A stretch of 64,000 nt of DNA from JBBTCX01 sp964494205 (GCA_964494205.1 CAZBRD010000011.1:124001-188000), one strand, 5' to 3'. Counted from the stretch's first letter, positions 29,985 through 38,620 are shown. The notes: generated by a model not told the origin, from the sequence alone. Made by a program: numbers and translations.

Positions 29985-30740
29985 ATGGGCGAGGTGGCCA
30001 AGAAGCCGAAAGCCAAAAGCGTTGCGAAGAAAAAACCGACTGCCAAAGCTAAGAAAGCTGCTGCGTCGAAATCAGTCAAACGCGCCAAACCGGTGGCCAA
30101 GAAGTCTATCGCCCCGGTGAAATCGAAAAAGGTCGCAACGAAGGCTACGCCCGCCAAAACCAAAGCCAAGAGCGCACCCGCACCCGTCGTTGTTAAGGCG
30201 AACAAGTCGAAGGCGGTCGCGCCGCTTGCGTCAACCAACGGAAAGAGTGTCACTCACAAGGTGTCTCGGCCAACGAGACCTGCGCCGGTCTATTATTCGT
30301 CGCCAACTTCTCAGGATCCCATCCAATTCCCCGAGGACGACGCACGCATTCCCAAGACGTTTCTGACGTCCAAGCAGATGCAGGAATTCAAGCAACTTCT
30401 GCTGCACAAGCGGGCTGAACTGGCGGGGGATGTTCGTCAATTGACGAGCGAGGCGCTGAATCGCGAGAGCGATCACTCGGGTGAGCGATCGGCGATGCCC
30501 ATTCATCTGGCGGACCTTGGATCGGACAATTGGGAGCAGGAGTTTACGCTCGGTCTCATTGCGAGCGAGCGGGCTGTGGTGCGCGAGATCGACGAGGCGC
30601 TCGATCGCATTGTGGACGGAACCTATGGGATGTGCATCGCGACGCACAAGCCGATCGGTCTCGCGCGGTTGCAGGCGAAACCGTGGGCAAAATACAGCAT
30701 TGAGTATGCCCGTTTGCGTGATGAGGGGCGTGTCCCTTAG
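29985..30740 (+). CDS. TraR/DksA-family protein with Lys/Ala-rich N-terminal tail
   Basis: About 251 residues from ATG 29985; a GTG at 29994 (VAKKPKAKS) with a GGATGGGCGAG ribosome site is equally likely. The first ~95 residues are Lys/Ala-rich, like histone H1-type tails (KKPTAKAKKAAASK). The C-terminal ~120 residues match DksA: LTSKQMQEFKQLLLHKRAELAGDV coiled-coil helix, then YGMCIATHKPIGLARLQAKPWAKYS, the zinc-finger region. Only one of four usual Cys remains there, so the zinc is probably lost. RNA polymerase binding through the secondary channel and DNA binding by the tail are inferred. First gene of the lspA/ribD operon. Confidence 0.8.
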   Translation: MGEVAKKPKAKSVAKKKPTAKAKKAAASKSVKRAKPVAKKSIAPVKSKKVATKATPAKTKAKSAPAPVVVKANKSKAVAPLASTNGKSVTHKVSRPTRPAPVYYSSPTSQDPIQFPEDDARIPKTFLTSKQMQEFKQLLLHKRAELAGDVRQLTSEALNRESDHSGERSAMPIHLADLGSDNWEQEFTLGLIASERAVVREIDEALDRIVDGTYGMCIATHKPIGLARLQAKPWAKYSIEYARLRDEGRVP

Positions 30741-30755
30741 TATCCTTAGTCGTCG

Positions 30756-31535
30756 ATGACTGACCAACCGGCGACAACACCCGTTGAACAAGTTGCGGTT
30801 CACTCCGAAACGTCGTGGAGGCACGGCTCGTCGCACTTGCGCCTGTGGGTGACGGCCATCGGCGTTCTCGCGTTCGACCTTTTCTCGAAGAGCTGGGCGT
30901 TTCGCGCCCTTCCGCCGCATGAGGCGTGGACGTTCATTCCAAAGTTCGTCGAGTTTCGACGGTCGCTCAATGACGGCGCGGTGTTTGGTGCTTTCACGGG
31001 GTTCGTGAGCCTGTTTATCTTCGCGTCGGTCGGCGCGCTGTTGTTCGTCTTGTACCTGTTTGCGCAGAGCCCCCGGTCGCATCGAAGCCTGCACATCGCG
31101 CTGGGACTCATTTTGTCGGGCGCGCTGGGCAACCTGTACGATCGAATCAACATGCAGGCTGACGTGGTGAAACCGGTGGACGCGGTGGATTCGCGGCATG
31201 GTTTGATCGGGAAGCTGACCAAGCAGACGGCTGAATCGATCACCATCGAGGATTGGCCTGAGGGGGGAAATCCGCAGCGGTTTTCGCCGTCGGCTGTAAC
31301 GTTGAAGCGCCAGGGCGTAGTGCGCGATTTCATTAAGTTCGTTCCGCGATTTCCGGATTGGGTGCCGCGCGTGGGCGGGCGGGATGTTTGGCCTTGGGTG
31401 TTCAACATCGCGGACACGGCGCTGGTGTGCGGCGTGATCCTTCTGCTGCTGCACTCGTGGTTTGATCATCGGACGACTCCTCGACGCGAGGACGAGGAAC
31501 CTTTGGCTGCACCGAAAACGCTACCCGAATCTTAA
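30756..31535 (+). CDS. lspA: Lipoprotein signal peptidase II with a large internal insertion
   Basis: 259 residues, 15 nt after the DksA-like gene. Four hydrophobic helices surround the LspA motifs: DLFSK (41-45), NDGAVFG (72-78), GALGNLYDR (122-130), VRDFI (189-193, Asp191 catalytic) and FNIADTAL (216-223, Asp220 catalytic). It removes signal peptides from prolipoproteins, consistent with the predicted lipoprotein at 3170. Typical LspA is about 160-170 residues; here ~57 extra residues (about 131-187, Gln/Asp-rich) separate motif 3 and the first catalytic Asp. N- and C-terminal extensions are also present. Confidence 0.88.
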   Translation: MTDQPATTPVEQVAVHSETSWRHGSSHLRLWVTAIGVLAFDLFSKSWAFRALPPHEAWTFIPKFVEFRRSLNDGAVFGAFTGFVSLFIFASVGALLFVLYLFAQSPRSHRSLHIALGLILSGALGNLYDRINMQADVVKPVDAVDSRHGLIGKLTKQTAESITIEDWPEGGNPQRFSPSAVTLKRQGVVRDFIKFVPRFPDWVPRVGGRDVWPWVFNIADTALVCGVILLLLHSWFDHRTTPRREDEEPLAAPKTLPES

Positions 31536-31553
31536 CGTCAGACTTCTCATCAC

Positions 31554-32729
31554 ATGGCCCGAAAGCGAAAAGCAATTCGAGATGCGGGCGCTCTTAGCGA
31601 TTTTGATCGGTCGATGCTGGATCGCGCAATGCGGCGTGCACGGCGCGGCGAGGGATTCGTCGAGCCGAATCCGATGGTCGGCTGCGTGATCGTCAAGGGC
31701 GGGCGAGTGATCGGGGAGGGGCATCATCGACAATACGGCTGGCCGCACGCCGAGGCGCTGGCGCTCAAGTCTTGCAAGGAGTCTATTCGCAGGGCAACCG
31801 CGTACGTCACGCTGGAGCCGTGCTGTACGTTTGAAGGAAAAAAGACGCCCGCGTGTGCGGATGCGCTGATTGCGGCGCGAATCAGGCGGGTCGTCGCGGG
31901 GGTGATTGATCCGAATCCTGGAATCAGTGGTTCGGGGGTGCGCAGACTTCGTGCAGCCGGAATCGATGTGACCGTCGTTGATTCGCCCGAGATGCGGGCT
32001 TTGATCGCGCCGTTTCGGCGATATGTGGTTGATCGCCGACCTTATGTCATCGCGAAGTGGGCGCAGAGTCTGGATGGGCGATTGGCTGCGTCGTCGGGCG
32101 ATTCCAAATGGATTTCGGGTGAAGAGTCTCGCAAGGCTGTGCATGAACTGCGGGCGCGGGTGGATGCCGTTATCGTCGGGGTGGGAACGGTTTTGCGGGA
32201 TGACCCGATGTTGACGGCCAGAGACGTGCGCGTGCGGCGTGTGGCTGCGCGGGTTGTGGTGGATTCGCAGTTGCGAACGCCGCTGGCTTCAAAGCTGGTG
32301 CAGAGCGTGACTGAAGCACCGGTTGTCATATTCACTTCGCACGATGCGGCTAAGAGTCGCAAGGCGGACCAGTTGCGGTCGGCTGGGGTCGAGGTGATTC
32401 CGGTTGATTCAACGAAGAAGAAGGGCAGCCAGGCGCAGTCATCAAGCGGCTCGCTCGCATTGGATGAATGCCTCAACCATTTGCACGGGCGACGATTCAC
32501 GAATGTGCTGGTGGAAGGTGGGCCGACGGTTTTGACGTCGTTTTTCCGAGCGGGGCTGGTGGATGAGGCGTTGGTGTTCGTTGCGCCCATGTTGCTCGGT
32601 GGCGATTCCAGAATGACGGTTGTTTCGCCAACAGCGCTGCACATGACCGATGCGGTTCGACCTGCGGGAGTGTCGGTGAAGATGAGTGGGCAAGATGTGT
32701 GTTATCGATTTCGGTTACAAGACACATAG
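31554..32729 (+). CDS. ribD: Bifunctional riboflavin biosynthesis deaminase/reductase
   Basis: 391 residues. N-terminal cytidine-deaminase-like domain: HAE at 65-67 and PCCTFEGKKTPAC (89-101) supply the zinc ligands His65 and the Cys pair; the Cys spacing is one or two residues longer than usual. The C-terminal reductase domain has KWAQSLDGRLA, GVGTVLRDDPMLTAR and the NADPH-binding VLVEGGPTV. It deaminates the pyrimidine 2,5-diamino-6-ribosylamino phosphate and reduces the sugar. Preceded by lspA at 18 nt; the ribD stop is followed at 32744 by a GCCCC-GTT-GGGGC hairpin. No other rib gene is nearby. Confidence 0.93.
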   Translation: MARKRKAIRDAGALSDFDRSMLDRAMRRARRGEGFVEPNPMVGCVIVKGGRVIGEGHHRQYGWPHAEALALKSCKESIRRATAYVTLEPCCTFEGKKTPACADALIAARIRRVVAGVIDPNPGISGSGVRRLRAAGIDVTVVDSPEMRALIAPFRRYVVDRRPYVIAKWAQSLDGRLAASSGDSKWISGEESRKAVHELRARVDAVIVGVGTVLRDDPMLTARDVRVRRVAARVVVDSQLRTPLASKLVQSVTEAPVVIFTSHDAAKSRKADQLRSAGVEVIPVDSTKKKGSQAQSSSGSLALDECLNHLHGRRFTNVLVEGGPTVLTSFFRAGLVDEALVFVAPMLLGGDSRMTVVSPTALHMTDAVRPAGVSVKMSGQDVCYRFRLQDT

Positions 32730-32743
32730 AACTATGGCCGGTC

Positions 32744-32835
32744 GCCCCGTTGGGGCTTTGGTGTCAATGGGTGGCACCTGTACCCACGGCTCCCGCCGTG
32801 GGCTGACCGCGTGTCGCCGCTACCGCGGCTTGATC
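32744..32835. repeat. Hairpin-repeat cluster after ribD
   Basis: GCCCC-GTT-GGGGC-TTT (32744-32759) 15 nt after the ribD stop could terminate the operon. It is followed by CCCACGGC-TCC-GCCGTGGG-type and GCCGC-TAC-CGCGGC-type palindromes up to about 32835. The short loops and perfect stems match the other hairpin clusters here. Confidence 0.55.
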
Positions 32836-32876
32836 GCTGAATAACTTGGGAGTAATGAAGGCCTTAGACGTTGATT

Positions 32877-33014
32877 TCGTGGTCGTTCAGGCCAATGGTC
32901 CGCATGGCGGACCCTACATCCTGCGAATGATGAAGACATACGATGTGGATATCGTGGTCGTTCAATTGGGTGCCGAGATTCATTGGTCCGCACGGCGGAC
33001 CCTACATTCTTCAA
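32877..33014. repeat. Two-copy direct repeat, each with a GGTCCGC hairpin
   Basis: Copy 1 (32877-32928) and copy 2 (32952-33014) share TCGTGGTCGTTCA and, further on, TGGTCCGCA-GGCGGACCCTACAT with one T/C difference in the loop. GGTCCGC and GCGGACC form a 7-bp stem with a 3-nt loop. Copy 2 directly abuts the stop of the isochorismatase-like gene at 33015, so its hairpin is placed where a terminator would be. Confidence 0.65.
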
Positions 33015-33599
33015 TTATTCGTCGGCGGGCGGATAGGCTTTGATCACTTCGAGCATGGCTTTGAATTGGGGGGCGTCGCATCGGTGACAAAGTTCGAAGA
33101 GGACGCTTTCGACGGTTGTGACGGCTGCCCCGGCTTGGCGCATGCGATCGAGCGAACATTCGTAGTCGAGCTTGCCGCGTGAGCCAATCGCGTCGGCGCA
33201 CACAAACACATCGTAATCCATCGCGCAAAGATCGAGCGTGGTCTGCTGCACGCACACGTGCGCTTCAATGCCGGCGATGATCACCTGGGGGCGATCTAGC
33301 TTGTTCATGGCTGTGCGGACAGGATCAGTGCCGCACGCGCTGAAGGACGGTTTTTCGAGAACGGAGTGGTTTGTCGCGGCGAGAGCGCTGAGGACAGTCG
33401 CGTCCGTGCGGCCAAGGCCCTTCGGGTATTGCTCGGTGACAAGCACCGGCACTTCAAAGACCGACAGACCCTTGAGCAGTTTGCAGGTCATGGCGACCAC
33501 GCGCTCGCGATGCCGGATCATCGGCAGGAGTTTGTCCTGCACGTCGATGACGAGCAGCATGGCGCGATCGGGTTGTAGTGTGTTGTGGCGAAGCATCAT
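33015..33599 (-). CDS. Isochorismatase-family cysteine hydrolase
   Basis: About 194 residues from ATG 33599 (MMLRHNTLQPDRAMLLVIDVQDKLLP). The frame extends 21 codons upstream with no family match there. Catalytic triad candidates: Asp in VIDVQDK, the Lys in LEKPSFSAC, and Cys in GIEAHVCVQQT, the hallmark of the YcaC/nicotinamidase-like fold. Most YcaC-group members have no assigned substrate. It is monocistronic; a minus-strand TATAAT at 33793-33798 lacks a well-placed -35. Confidence 0.85.
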   Translation of the reverse strand: MMLRHNTLQPDRAMLLVIDVQDKLLPMIRHRERVVAMTCKLLKGLSVFEVPVLVTEQYPKGLGRTDATVLSALAATNHSVLEKPSFSACGTDPVRTAMNKLDRPQVIIAGIEAHVCVQQTTLDLCAMDYDVFVCADAIGSRGKLDYECSLDRMRQAGAAVTTVESVLFELCHRCDAPQFKAMLEVIKAYPPADE

Positions 33600-33675
33600 G
33601 ATAGCTTTGTAACTCAAGCGATAGACGCCCACAAATCGATGCCATTCATTGGCATAGATCAAACGACGGCTACGC

Positions 33676-33868
33676 CGACCCTTTCAGGGTCGCTCTAACC
33701 TTGCGTTTCGCCTACCGGGGGTTTTCGCTGCGCTCGACCCCCGGCTATTTTCGTTCAGCCTTTCAGGCTGCCTAGCAAAATAGTGGTTTCATATTATAGC
33801 ATTTTTCAGTCAAATGTAGCGTCGGGGCTTGTCCCCGGCGCAACGCCGCCCACAAGGGGCGACGCTAC
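33676..33868. repeat. Hairpin-repeat cluster
   Basis: Four stem-loops: CGACCCT-TTC-AGGGTCG (33676-33692), CCGGGGGT pairing with ACCCCCGG (33715-33744), CAGCCT-TTC-AGGCTG (33756-33770), and GTAGCGTC pairing with GACGCTAC across 33816-33868 with an inner GGGGC-TTGT-CCCC-like stem. The CTATTTTCG linker is shared with the cluster at 20838-20926. It fills nearly all of the gap between divergent-free neighbours and shows no gene. Confidence 0.6.
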
Positions 33869-33892
33869 GGTTGATTGTTAGCTGCTCTAGAG

Positions 33893-36616
33893 TCAACGTC
33901 GCTCGTTGTCGCGTTCGAGTTGGTCGAATTGGGGGGCGAGGGTGGGGCCGCCCATGTCGGGGTAGAGCGTTCGCTGTTGGCGAATGACCCGTAAAATCCC
34001 GTCTGCCGGGTGTTTGAGAATAGTACGACACTGCAGGTCACGGAGCAGCGATTTCCAGCGGAGCGGGTCCGTCGGCGGCAGACTCGTGGCCAGCTGGTTG
34101 AACCGCGCCAGGGCTGAGGCGTAGTCCTTCAATTGATATTGGGTCTCGGCGAGGCCCCACTCCTGTTTGGGCGAAATGAGTTTTTTGTCGCCTTTTGTTT
34201 CGAGGGTGGCAAGTACGGACTCGAACAGTTCGCGTGCTTTGTCGAACTGGCCGGCGCGGAGGCGGGCTTCCGCCCATTGCGTTTTGACGGCGATCTTCTG
34301 CTCTGCGGAAACGCCCGAGTCGGTGCGGTCGGCCCAAAGGGCGATCTGCTCGGCGATCAAGAGGGCGAGATCGACCTTTGTCTGGTTCGCTTTGACGTCG
34401 GCGGGCGTCTGCTCGCGATCCAGTTGCTCGACCAGTGAAACATAGAGGGTTTGCAAAACGGGACCCGCGTTCTTGGGATCAGCCGCTACAAAAATCGGAA
34501 TGGCTTTGGATGCTTCGTCGAGCCGGCCCAGCGCGTCGTAGGCGCGAAGTCGCACACGCCACACGTCGGGGACGAGTGAGGGTTCGCTCGCAAAAACTGT
34601 CTCGAAACCAGCGAGCTTGTCGAGTGCTTCCTGCGGCTTATTGAATTGCGGGAGCAATCGCAATTCAGCCGCATCAATCGTCAGACGGGCACGCATGCCG
34701 ACGAGCGCGGGTGATCGCGAACTGTCGGAAGAATCCGGTTGATCCTTGACTAACTTCGCGAAGCTCTCGGCTGCCAGCGTGAAGTCATCGGCCAACTGGT
34801 GGATGCGCACGAAGTCGGTCGTGTGTTTGGGGGCGAGTTGAGCGGCGAGGCGCGCGATGCAGTGAGCGCGATGGAACAGACTCTCCACGCGAAACTCGTG
34901 TCCTTCGCCGAGTGTTCCGAAGGCAGCGATGGCTGCTTCGAATTGACCTTTGTCTTCGAGCGCGACCCCGTAATGAAACTGCCAGCGCTTGGCTGCCTCC
35001 GAAACAGGGTAATTGGTCTGGAGGGCGGCCAGCGCATCCATGTAAAGCTGACGAGCTTTCTCCCGATCGGCAGGAGCGATCGATTCATCGTGCATCGCGT
35101 CGTGCGCGAGTTGGACGGCTAACGAAGCAGCCTGCACCGCATAGGGCAGCGTGCGATAGTCGCGCGAGATTTGAAAAAAGCTGGCGGAAGCTTCCACGAG
35201 TCGATCGAGGCGATAGTAGACGACACCCAAGTTGAAAAGGACTTCGGGAAGCAGCGGTTTGGTCGTGTCGCCAACACTCTTCAGGAAGAACTCGCCGGCG
35301 TTGCCCGCCCGCGCCAGGTGAGTCTGAGCTTGTTCGGGGTTCTTGTCGGCTTCGAACAACGATCTCGCGAGCACAACGCATTGCTCCAGCGGATCTAATT
35401 GCGCGGGTGCGGCCTCGGGTTCGATGAGGTCGAAAAGAATGGCGTAGAGGTCGTCCTTGCGTTCGGGCTTATCGCCGATGACGTTGAGAACCACCTGCCA
35501 GGCTGTGTCGCGTTGATTTCGTTCCTCGGTGCGTTTCGTGGATTGACTCAGCTGCGCCGTCCAGAGCCGATGGACATATCGTTCGGTGAGTGCGAGTGAC
35601 AATTGCCAATCGAAATCCCCAGCACGGGATGTCATTTTGAGACGATGAAGCTTTATTTCGTTGAGCGCTTCCTCGAAGCGCGACTCCTCCGCGTCGTTGC
35701 GGGCGAGTTCGATGGCGGCCAGCGTGTAGACCCAGGTCGGCGATTTCTTAGCGGTTTCCGCGAGCTTTTCATCGATGCGGGCGGCGCTCTCCAGATATTT
35801 TCGTGCGGCTGCGTGGTCGCGGAGACGCCGCTGCACCATGCCGAGCAGGAGGTTGAACTCTGCCTGAGAAGCCGAGGGATTCTGCGCGTCGTTGACGAAC
35901 GACATTCGCGGTTCGAGCAGCTTGATGACTTCGTGAAGTCGGCTGGCGTATTGCGGGTCGGCTGACTCGCGGGCGATGGCGTTGAAAAAAGTGCCCCAGA
36001 GTTTCAGGTAATCGGCCCGGGGGCCGAGACGGTCGAGCAGGTCGACGTAGCCCGCCTGCTCCAGCTTTTCGAATTCGTGCGACGGCAAGTTATCGACACG
36101 AGTGAATTCCTTTTCGACTTCCTCGTCGAGGTTATCGACGAGAGCCAATCCCCGCGTGGTTAACGAAAGAAGTTGTTTGCGATGATCGCTGGAACCGCCG
36201 CGATAGAGGATGCTGGTCGCGTGCGGTTCGCCTTCCTGATAGATGAGTGAATGGGCGAGCGTGTAGCGCCATTCAAAGCGACGCATGTCATCAGTCAGAC
36301 CGGCCATCGCACGCTCGAGCAGTTGATTGGCTTCTGAAATGGCGGCGATGCGCTGATCGCGCGGCTTGGTTGCGTCGTTGAATTCGGCGATTTTGACTTC
36401 GCGCATCATGAGCAGCGCGTGCGACGCGTTGGAGGGCGGGAACTCGCGGAGGTGCAATTCAAGAATCTCGGTGAGGCCGCGGTTTTTCAGACCTTCGTGG
36501 AACTTGTCCGGATCGAAGCGAAGCTCTTCGGGCGGGATGTCGGCGGGCGGCGCGGGTTGATCGGCGATGGAGGCCGCAAACGGAATCAGCGATAGCAGCA
36601 GGAGCGTTGAAATCAT
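33893..36616 (-). CDS. Large exported TPR-repeat protein, last gene of the VWA-ExbBD operon
   Basis: 907 residues from ATG 36616, which overlaps the stop of the ExbD-like gene as ATGA; a longer frame to 36667 is less likely. The start gives a signal peptide (MISTLLLLSLIPFAASIA). The mature protein is almost entirely helical with many TPR-like units, e.g. EVLFNLGVVYYRLDRLVEASASFFQISRDY and WGLAETQYQLKDYASALARFNQLA. TPRs bind proteins, so it is likely a periplasmic scaffold for the operon's membrane machine. This is inference; no enzyme motif is seen. Confidence 0.75.
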   Translation of the reverse strand: MISTLLLLSLIPFAASIADQPAPPADIPPEELRFDPDKFHEGLKNRGLTEILELHLREFPPSNASHALLMMREVKIAEFNDATKPRDQRIAAISEANQLLERAMAGLTDDMRRFEWRYTLAHSLIYQEGEPHATSILYRGGSSDHRKQLLSLTTRGLALVDNLDEEVEKEFTRVDNLPSHEFEKLEQAGYVDLLDRLGPRADYLKLWGTFFNAIARESADPQYASRLHEVIKLLEPRMSFVNDAQNPSASQAEFNLLLGMVQRRLRDHAAARKYLESAARIDEKLAETAKKSPTWVYTLAAIELARNDAEESRFEEALNEIKLHRLKMTSRAGDFDWQLSLALTERYVHRLWTAQLSQSTKRTEERNQRDTAWQVVLNVIGDKPERKDDLYAILFDLIEPEAAPAQLDPLEQCVVLARSLFEADKNPEQAQTHLARAGNAGEFFLKSVGDTTKPLLPEVLFNLGVVYYRLDRLVEASASFFQISRDYRTLPYAVQAASLAVQLAHDAMHDESIAPADREKARQLYMDALAALQTNYPVSEAAKRWQFHYGVALEDKGQFEAAIAAFGTLGEGHEFRVESLFHRAHCIARLAAQLAPKHTTDFVRIHQLADDFTLAAESFAKLVKDQPDSSDSSRSPALVGMRARLTIDAAELRLLPQFNKPQEALDKLAGFETVFASEPSLVPDVWRVRLRAYDALGRLDEASKAIPIFVAADPKNAGPVLQTLYVSLVEQLDREQTPADVKANQTKVDLALLIAEQIALWADRTDSGVSAEQKIAVKTQWAEARLRAGQFDKARELFESVLATLETKGDKKLISPKQEWGLAETQYQLKDYASALARFNQLATSLPPTDPLRWKSLLRDLQCRTILKHPADGILRVIRQQRTLYPDMGGPTLAPQFDQLERDNERR

Positions 36617-37170
36617 GTTGAACCAAACGCGACGTTCTTGTAGCCAGCGCGGACGGCGGAATTCCATGCGTTGATGACGTGGTCCCAGCGGATGCGTGGG
36701 TCCGAAAGAATGACCACCGGCGTTTCGCGGGTGTAGGCAGGGTTTTTCTGCACTTCAAGAAGGACGGCGGCTAACTCGTCGAAGTCGCGCGTCTTGCGAT
36801 TCGAACCGTCGACGGCCACGAGGAAGGAATCGGGATCGGGACCGGTTGACTCCAGCCGCATGGTGACGGGTGTGATCGGCAGCGGGATCGCGAGCGTGGA
36901 ATCCGCCGGGAAAATACGCGAGGAAAGCACGCCTTCCCATTTCTCAAACGTGCCGGCGATGACAAAGAAAACCATCAGCAGGAACGTCACGTCGACCAAC
37001 GGAATGATGTTGAGATGGATACTGCTTGCGCGATGCTTTTTCTTGAACCGACGAGCGCGCACTGCGCGTTCGTTTCGGGGCAGCTTCGCGATAGCGGCAA
37101 GACCAGTGCCGGCAGGGCCGGGCCACGGGTGCTTTGGAGTGAGCGATGGTTTTGGATCGGGCATTGCCAT
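36613..37170 (-). CDS. ExbD/TolR-like protein, copy 2
   Basis: 185 residues from ATG 37170 with GGGGTGAT upstream; the preceding codon in the frame is a TTG. A long basic cytoplasmic N-terminus (KKKHRASS) precedes one membrane helix, LNIIPLVDVTFLLMVFF, whose Asp is the conserved proton-path residue of ExbD/TolR. The periplasmic domain (about 80-185) fits the ExbD fold (VAVDGSNRKTRDFDELAAVLLEV, VVILSDPRIRWDHVINAW). Overlaps or abuts both neighbours, so tightly co-translated. Confidence 0.85.
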   Translation of the reverse strand: MAMPDPKPSLTPKHPWPGPAGTGLAAIAKLPRNERAVRARRFKKKHRASSIHLNIIPLVDVTFLLMVFFVIAGTFEKWEGVLSSRIFPADSTLAIPLPITPVTMRLESTGPDPDSFLVAVDGSNRKTRDFDELAAVLLEVQKNPAYTRETPVVILSDPRIRWDHVINAWNSAVRAGYKNVAFGST

Positions 37171-37173
37171 CAA

Positions 37174-37629
37174 TCACCCCTCGGCATTGCGAATCGCGGA
37201 TACGTTCATGATCGTCACGCCGGCGTCGGCAACGACCTGCATGACGGCTTTGACCTGGGCGAAGGAGAGTCGCTTATCTGCACGGATGACGACGCTGAGT
37301 TGCGGGTTCGCCTGTTTGGCCGCGGTGAGGCGCTCGCCGATAGCGCTGAGTGGCTGGGGCGGATCGGCTGCGATGCGATAAATGGCTGGTCCCGCATCGG
37401 GCAAGTTCTGGTCGGCCACCTCGCAATTGATGACCACCTGTTTTGAGGCTGCGTCGTGCTTGGCCTGGCTGTCCTGTGGTTTGGGGACGTCGACGCGAAT
37501 CTTGGCGCTCGCTTCAAAACTCGTAATGAGAACGAAAAAGAGCAGCAAGAGAAAAATCACGTCGATCATCGGCAAGATGATGAAGCCGATGGGAGCGTGG
37601 TGGTTTTTTCGTCGGATCGTTCTTCGCAT
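37174..37629 (-). CDS. ExbD/TolR-like protein, copy 1
   Basis: 151 residues: short basic N-terminus, one helix GFIILPMIDVIFLLLLFF with the conserved Asp23, then a periplasmic domain ending LSFAQVKAVMQVVADAGVTIMNVSAI. This is a canonical short ExbD. Its stop is 3 nt before the second ExbD start. Two different ExbD-like subunits next to one ExbB suggest a hetero-dimeric pore. Confidence 0.87.
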   Translation of the reverse strand: MRRTIRRKNHHAPIGFIILPMIDVIFLLLLFFVLITSFEASAKIRVDVPKPQDSQAKHDAASKQVVINCEVADQNLPDAGPAIYRIAADPPQPLSAIGERLTAAKQANPQLSVVIRADKRLSFAQVKAVMQVVADAGVTIMNVSAIRNAEG

Positions 37630-37702
37630 GGTTTCAGGTCACTGTTGGCGATTTCAAAACGATGTCATTGCGAGACTACGAGATCTCTTAGTGGATAGCT
37701 GC

Positions 37703-38527
37703 TCATCGCGCTGCGGCAGGTGCCGGTGCGTGCATTTGTGCTGGAACGGCCGCACGTTGCGGATCGGCCGCGTGCGGTTTGAAAACGGTCATCAAACGAT
37801 CGGCGGTCAACGCGGTTTCAGCCAGAAGCACTTCGATGCGGTTTCGCAGTAAGCCGAAGACGGTGAGCGAAGGAATGGCTACCAGCAGGCCCCAGAACGT
37901 GGCGACGAGCGCCGTGCCGAGATCGTCTGAAATGCTCTCCATCACCGCGATGCCGCCTTCGTCGGCGATGGAAATGAACATGCCGATGATGCCGTGGACG
38001 GTTCCGAAAAGCCCGACCATCGGCGCGACGTTGCCGATGATGTTGAGGTATTCGATCTTGCGCGAGAGGCGGGCGGCCTGCTCGTCGATGGCTTCCTCCA
38101 TGGCGCGTTCCATCGCGGGGTATCCGTTTCTCGCCTCGACGAGGCCTGAGTACACCACATAGCTCAGGACGGATTGATCTTCGCTCGAGTATTTGACTGC
38201 GTCGGTGTACGCACCCTTTTCGAAATATTCTCCCAGCCGCTGCACGGTGACCGGCGGAATCAGGCCGCGACGACTGATGGTGACGCTGTACAGTACGGCG
38301 AAGGCGAGGGCAGTCACGGAAAGCGGAATCAGCACCGCCCACGTGATCCAGCCGCCGCGAACGACGTAGTGATCGAAGGCGCGGTTGACGCTTCCTTCGG
38401 GAGTCGTGTGCTCTGCGGCGTTGCCGACAGGGATCGGATCGGCTGCCCGCGCGATGGAGCCGGTGAGCAGGCAAGCTCCCAGGAAGAAGGCGATAAGTTT
38501 CCACGAATGGGGTCGTCGATCACACAT
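37703..38527 (-). CDS. ExbB/TolQ/MotA-family proton channel protein
   Basis: 274 residues. The N-terminus looks like a signal peptide or first helix (LIAFFLGACLLTGSIARA), unusual but seen in ExbB variants of planctomycetes. Helix 1 is GWITWAVLIPLSVTALAFAVLY; the conserved ExbB/TolQ core follows with YLNIIGNVAPMVGLFGTVHGIIGMF and ALVATFWGLLVAIPSLTVFGLL. It forms the proton channel with the two ExbD proteins 70 nt downstream. Energy from the proton gradient would drive the partner proteins encoded upstream and downstream. A C-terminal Ala/Pro tail is present. Confidence 0.87.
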   Translation of the reverse strand: MCDRRPHSWKLIAFFLGACLLTGSIARAADPIPVGNAAEHTTPEGSVNRAFDHYVVRGGWITWAVLIPLSVTALAFAVLYSVTISRRGLIPPVTVQRLGEYFEKGAYTDAVKYSSEDQSVLSYVVYSGLVEARNGYPAMERAMEEAIDEQAARLSRKIEYLNIIGNVAPMVGLFGTVHGIIGMFISIADEGGIAVMESISDDLGTALVATFWGLLVAIPSLTVFGLLRNRIEVLLAETALTADRLMTVFKPHAADPQRAAVPAQMHAPAPAAAR

Positions 38528-38620
38528 AGGGGTTGGATCTCCGTAAGCAGGATGCGTCGTGCCGAGAAGGGAATCTCGGCACAGCAGGCACAGCAGGTTT
38601 CTCGATATAGCGGGTGTTTC

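Noticed and set aside
30231..31469. 412-codon minus-strand frame opposite the dksA-like and lspA genes
   Set aside because: Spans two real genes on the other strand with clear motifs and a promoter; codon composition and motifs do not support it.
32846..33043. 65-codon plus-strand open frame reading DVDFVVVQANGPHGG twice
   Set aside because: It is produced by the direct repeat at 32877-33014 and runs into the antisense end of the isochorismatase-like gene; it has no ribosome site.
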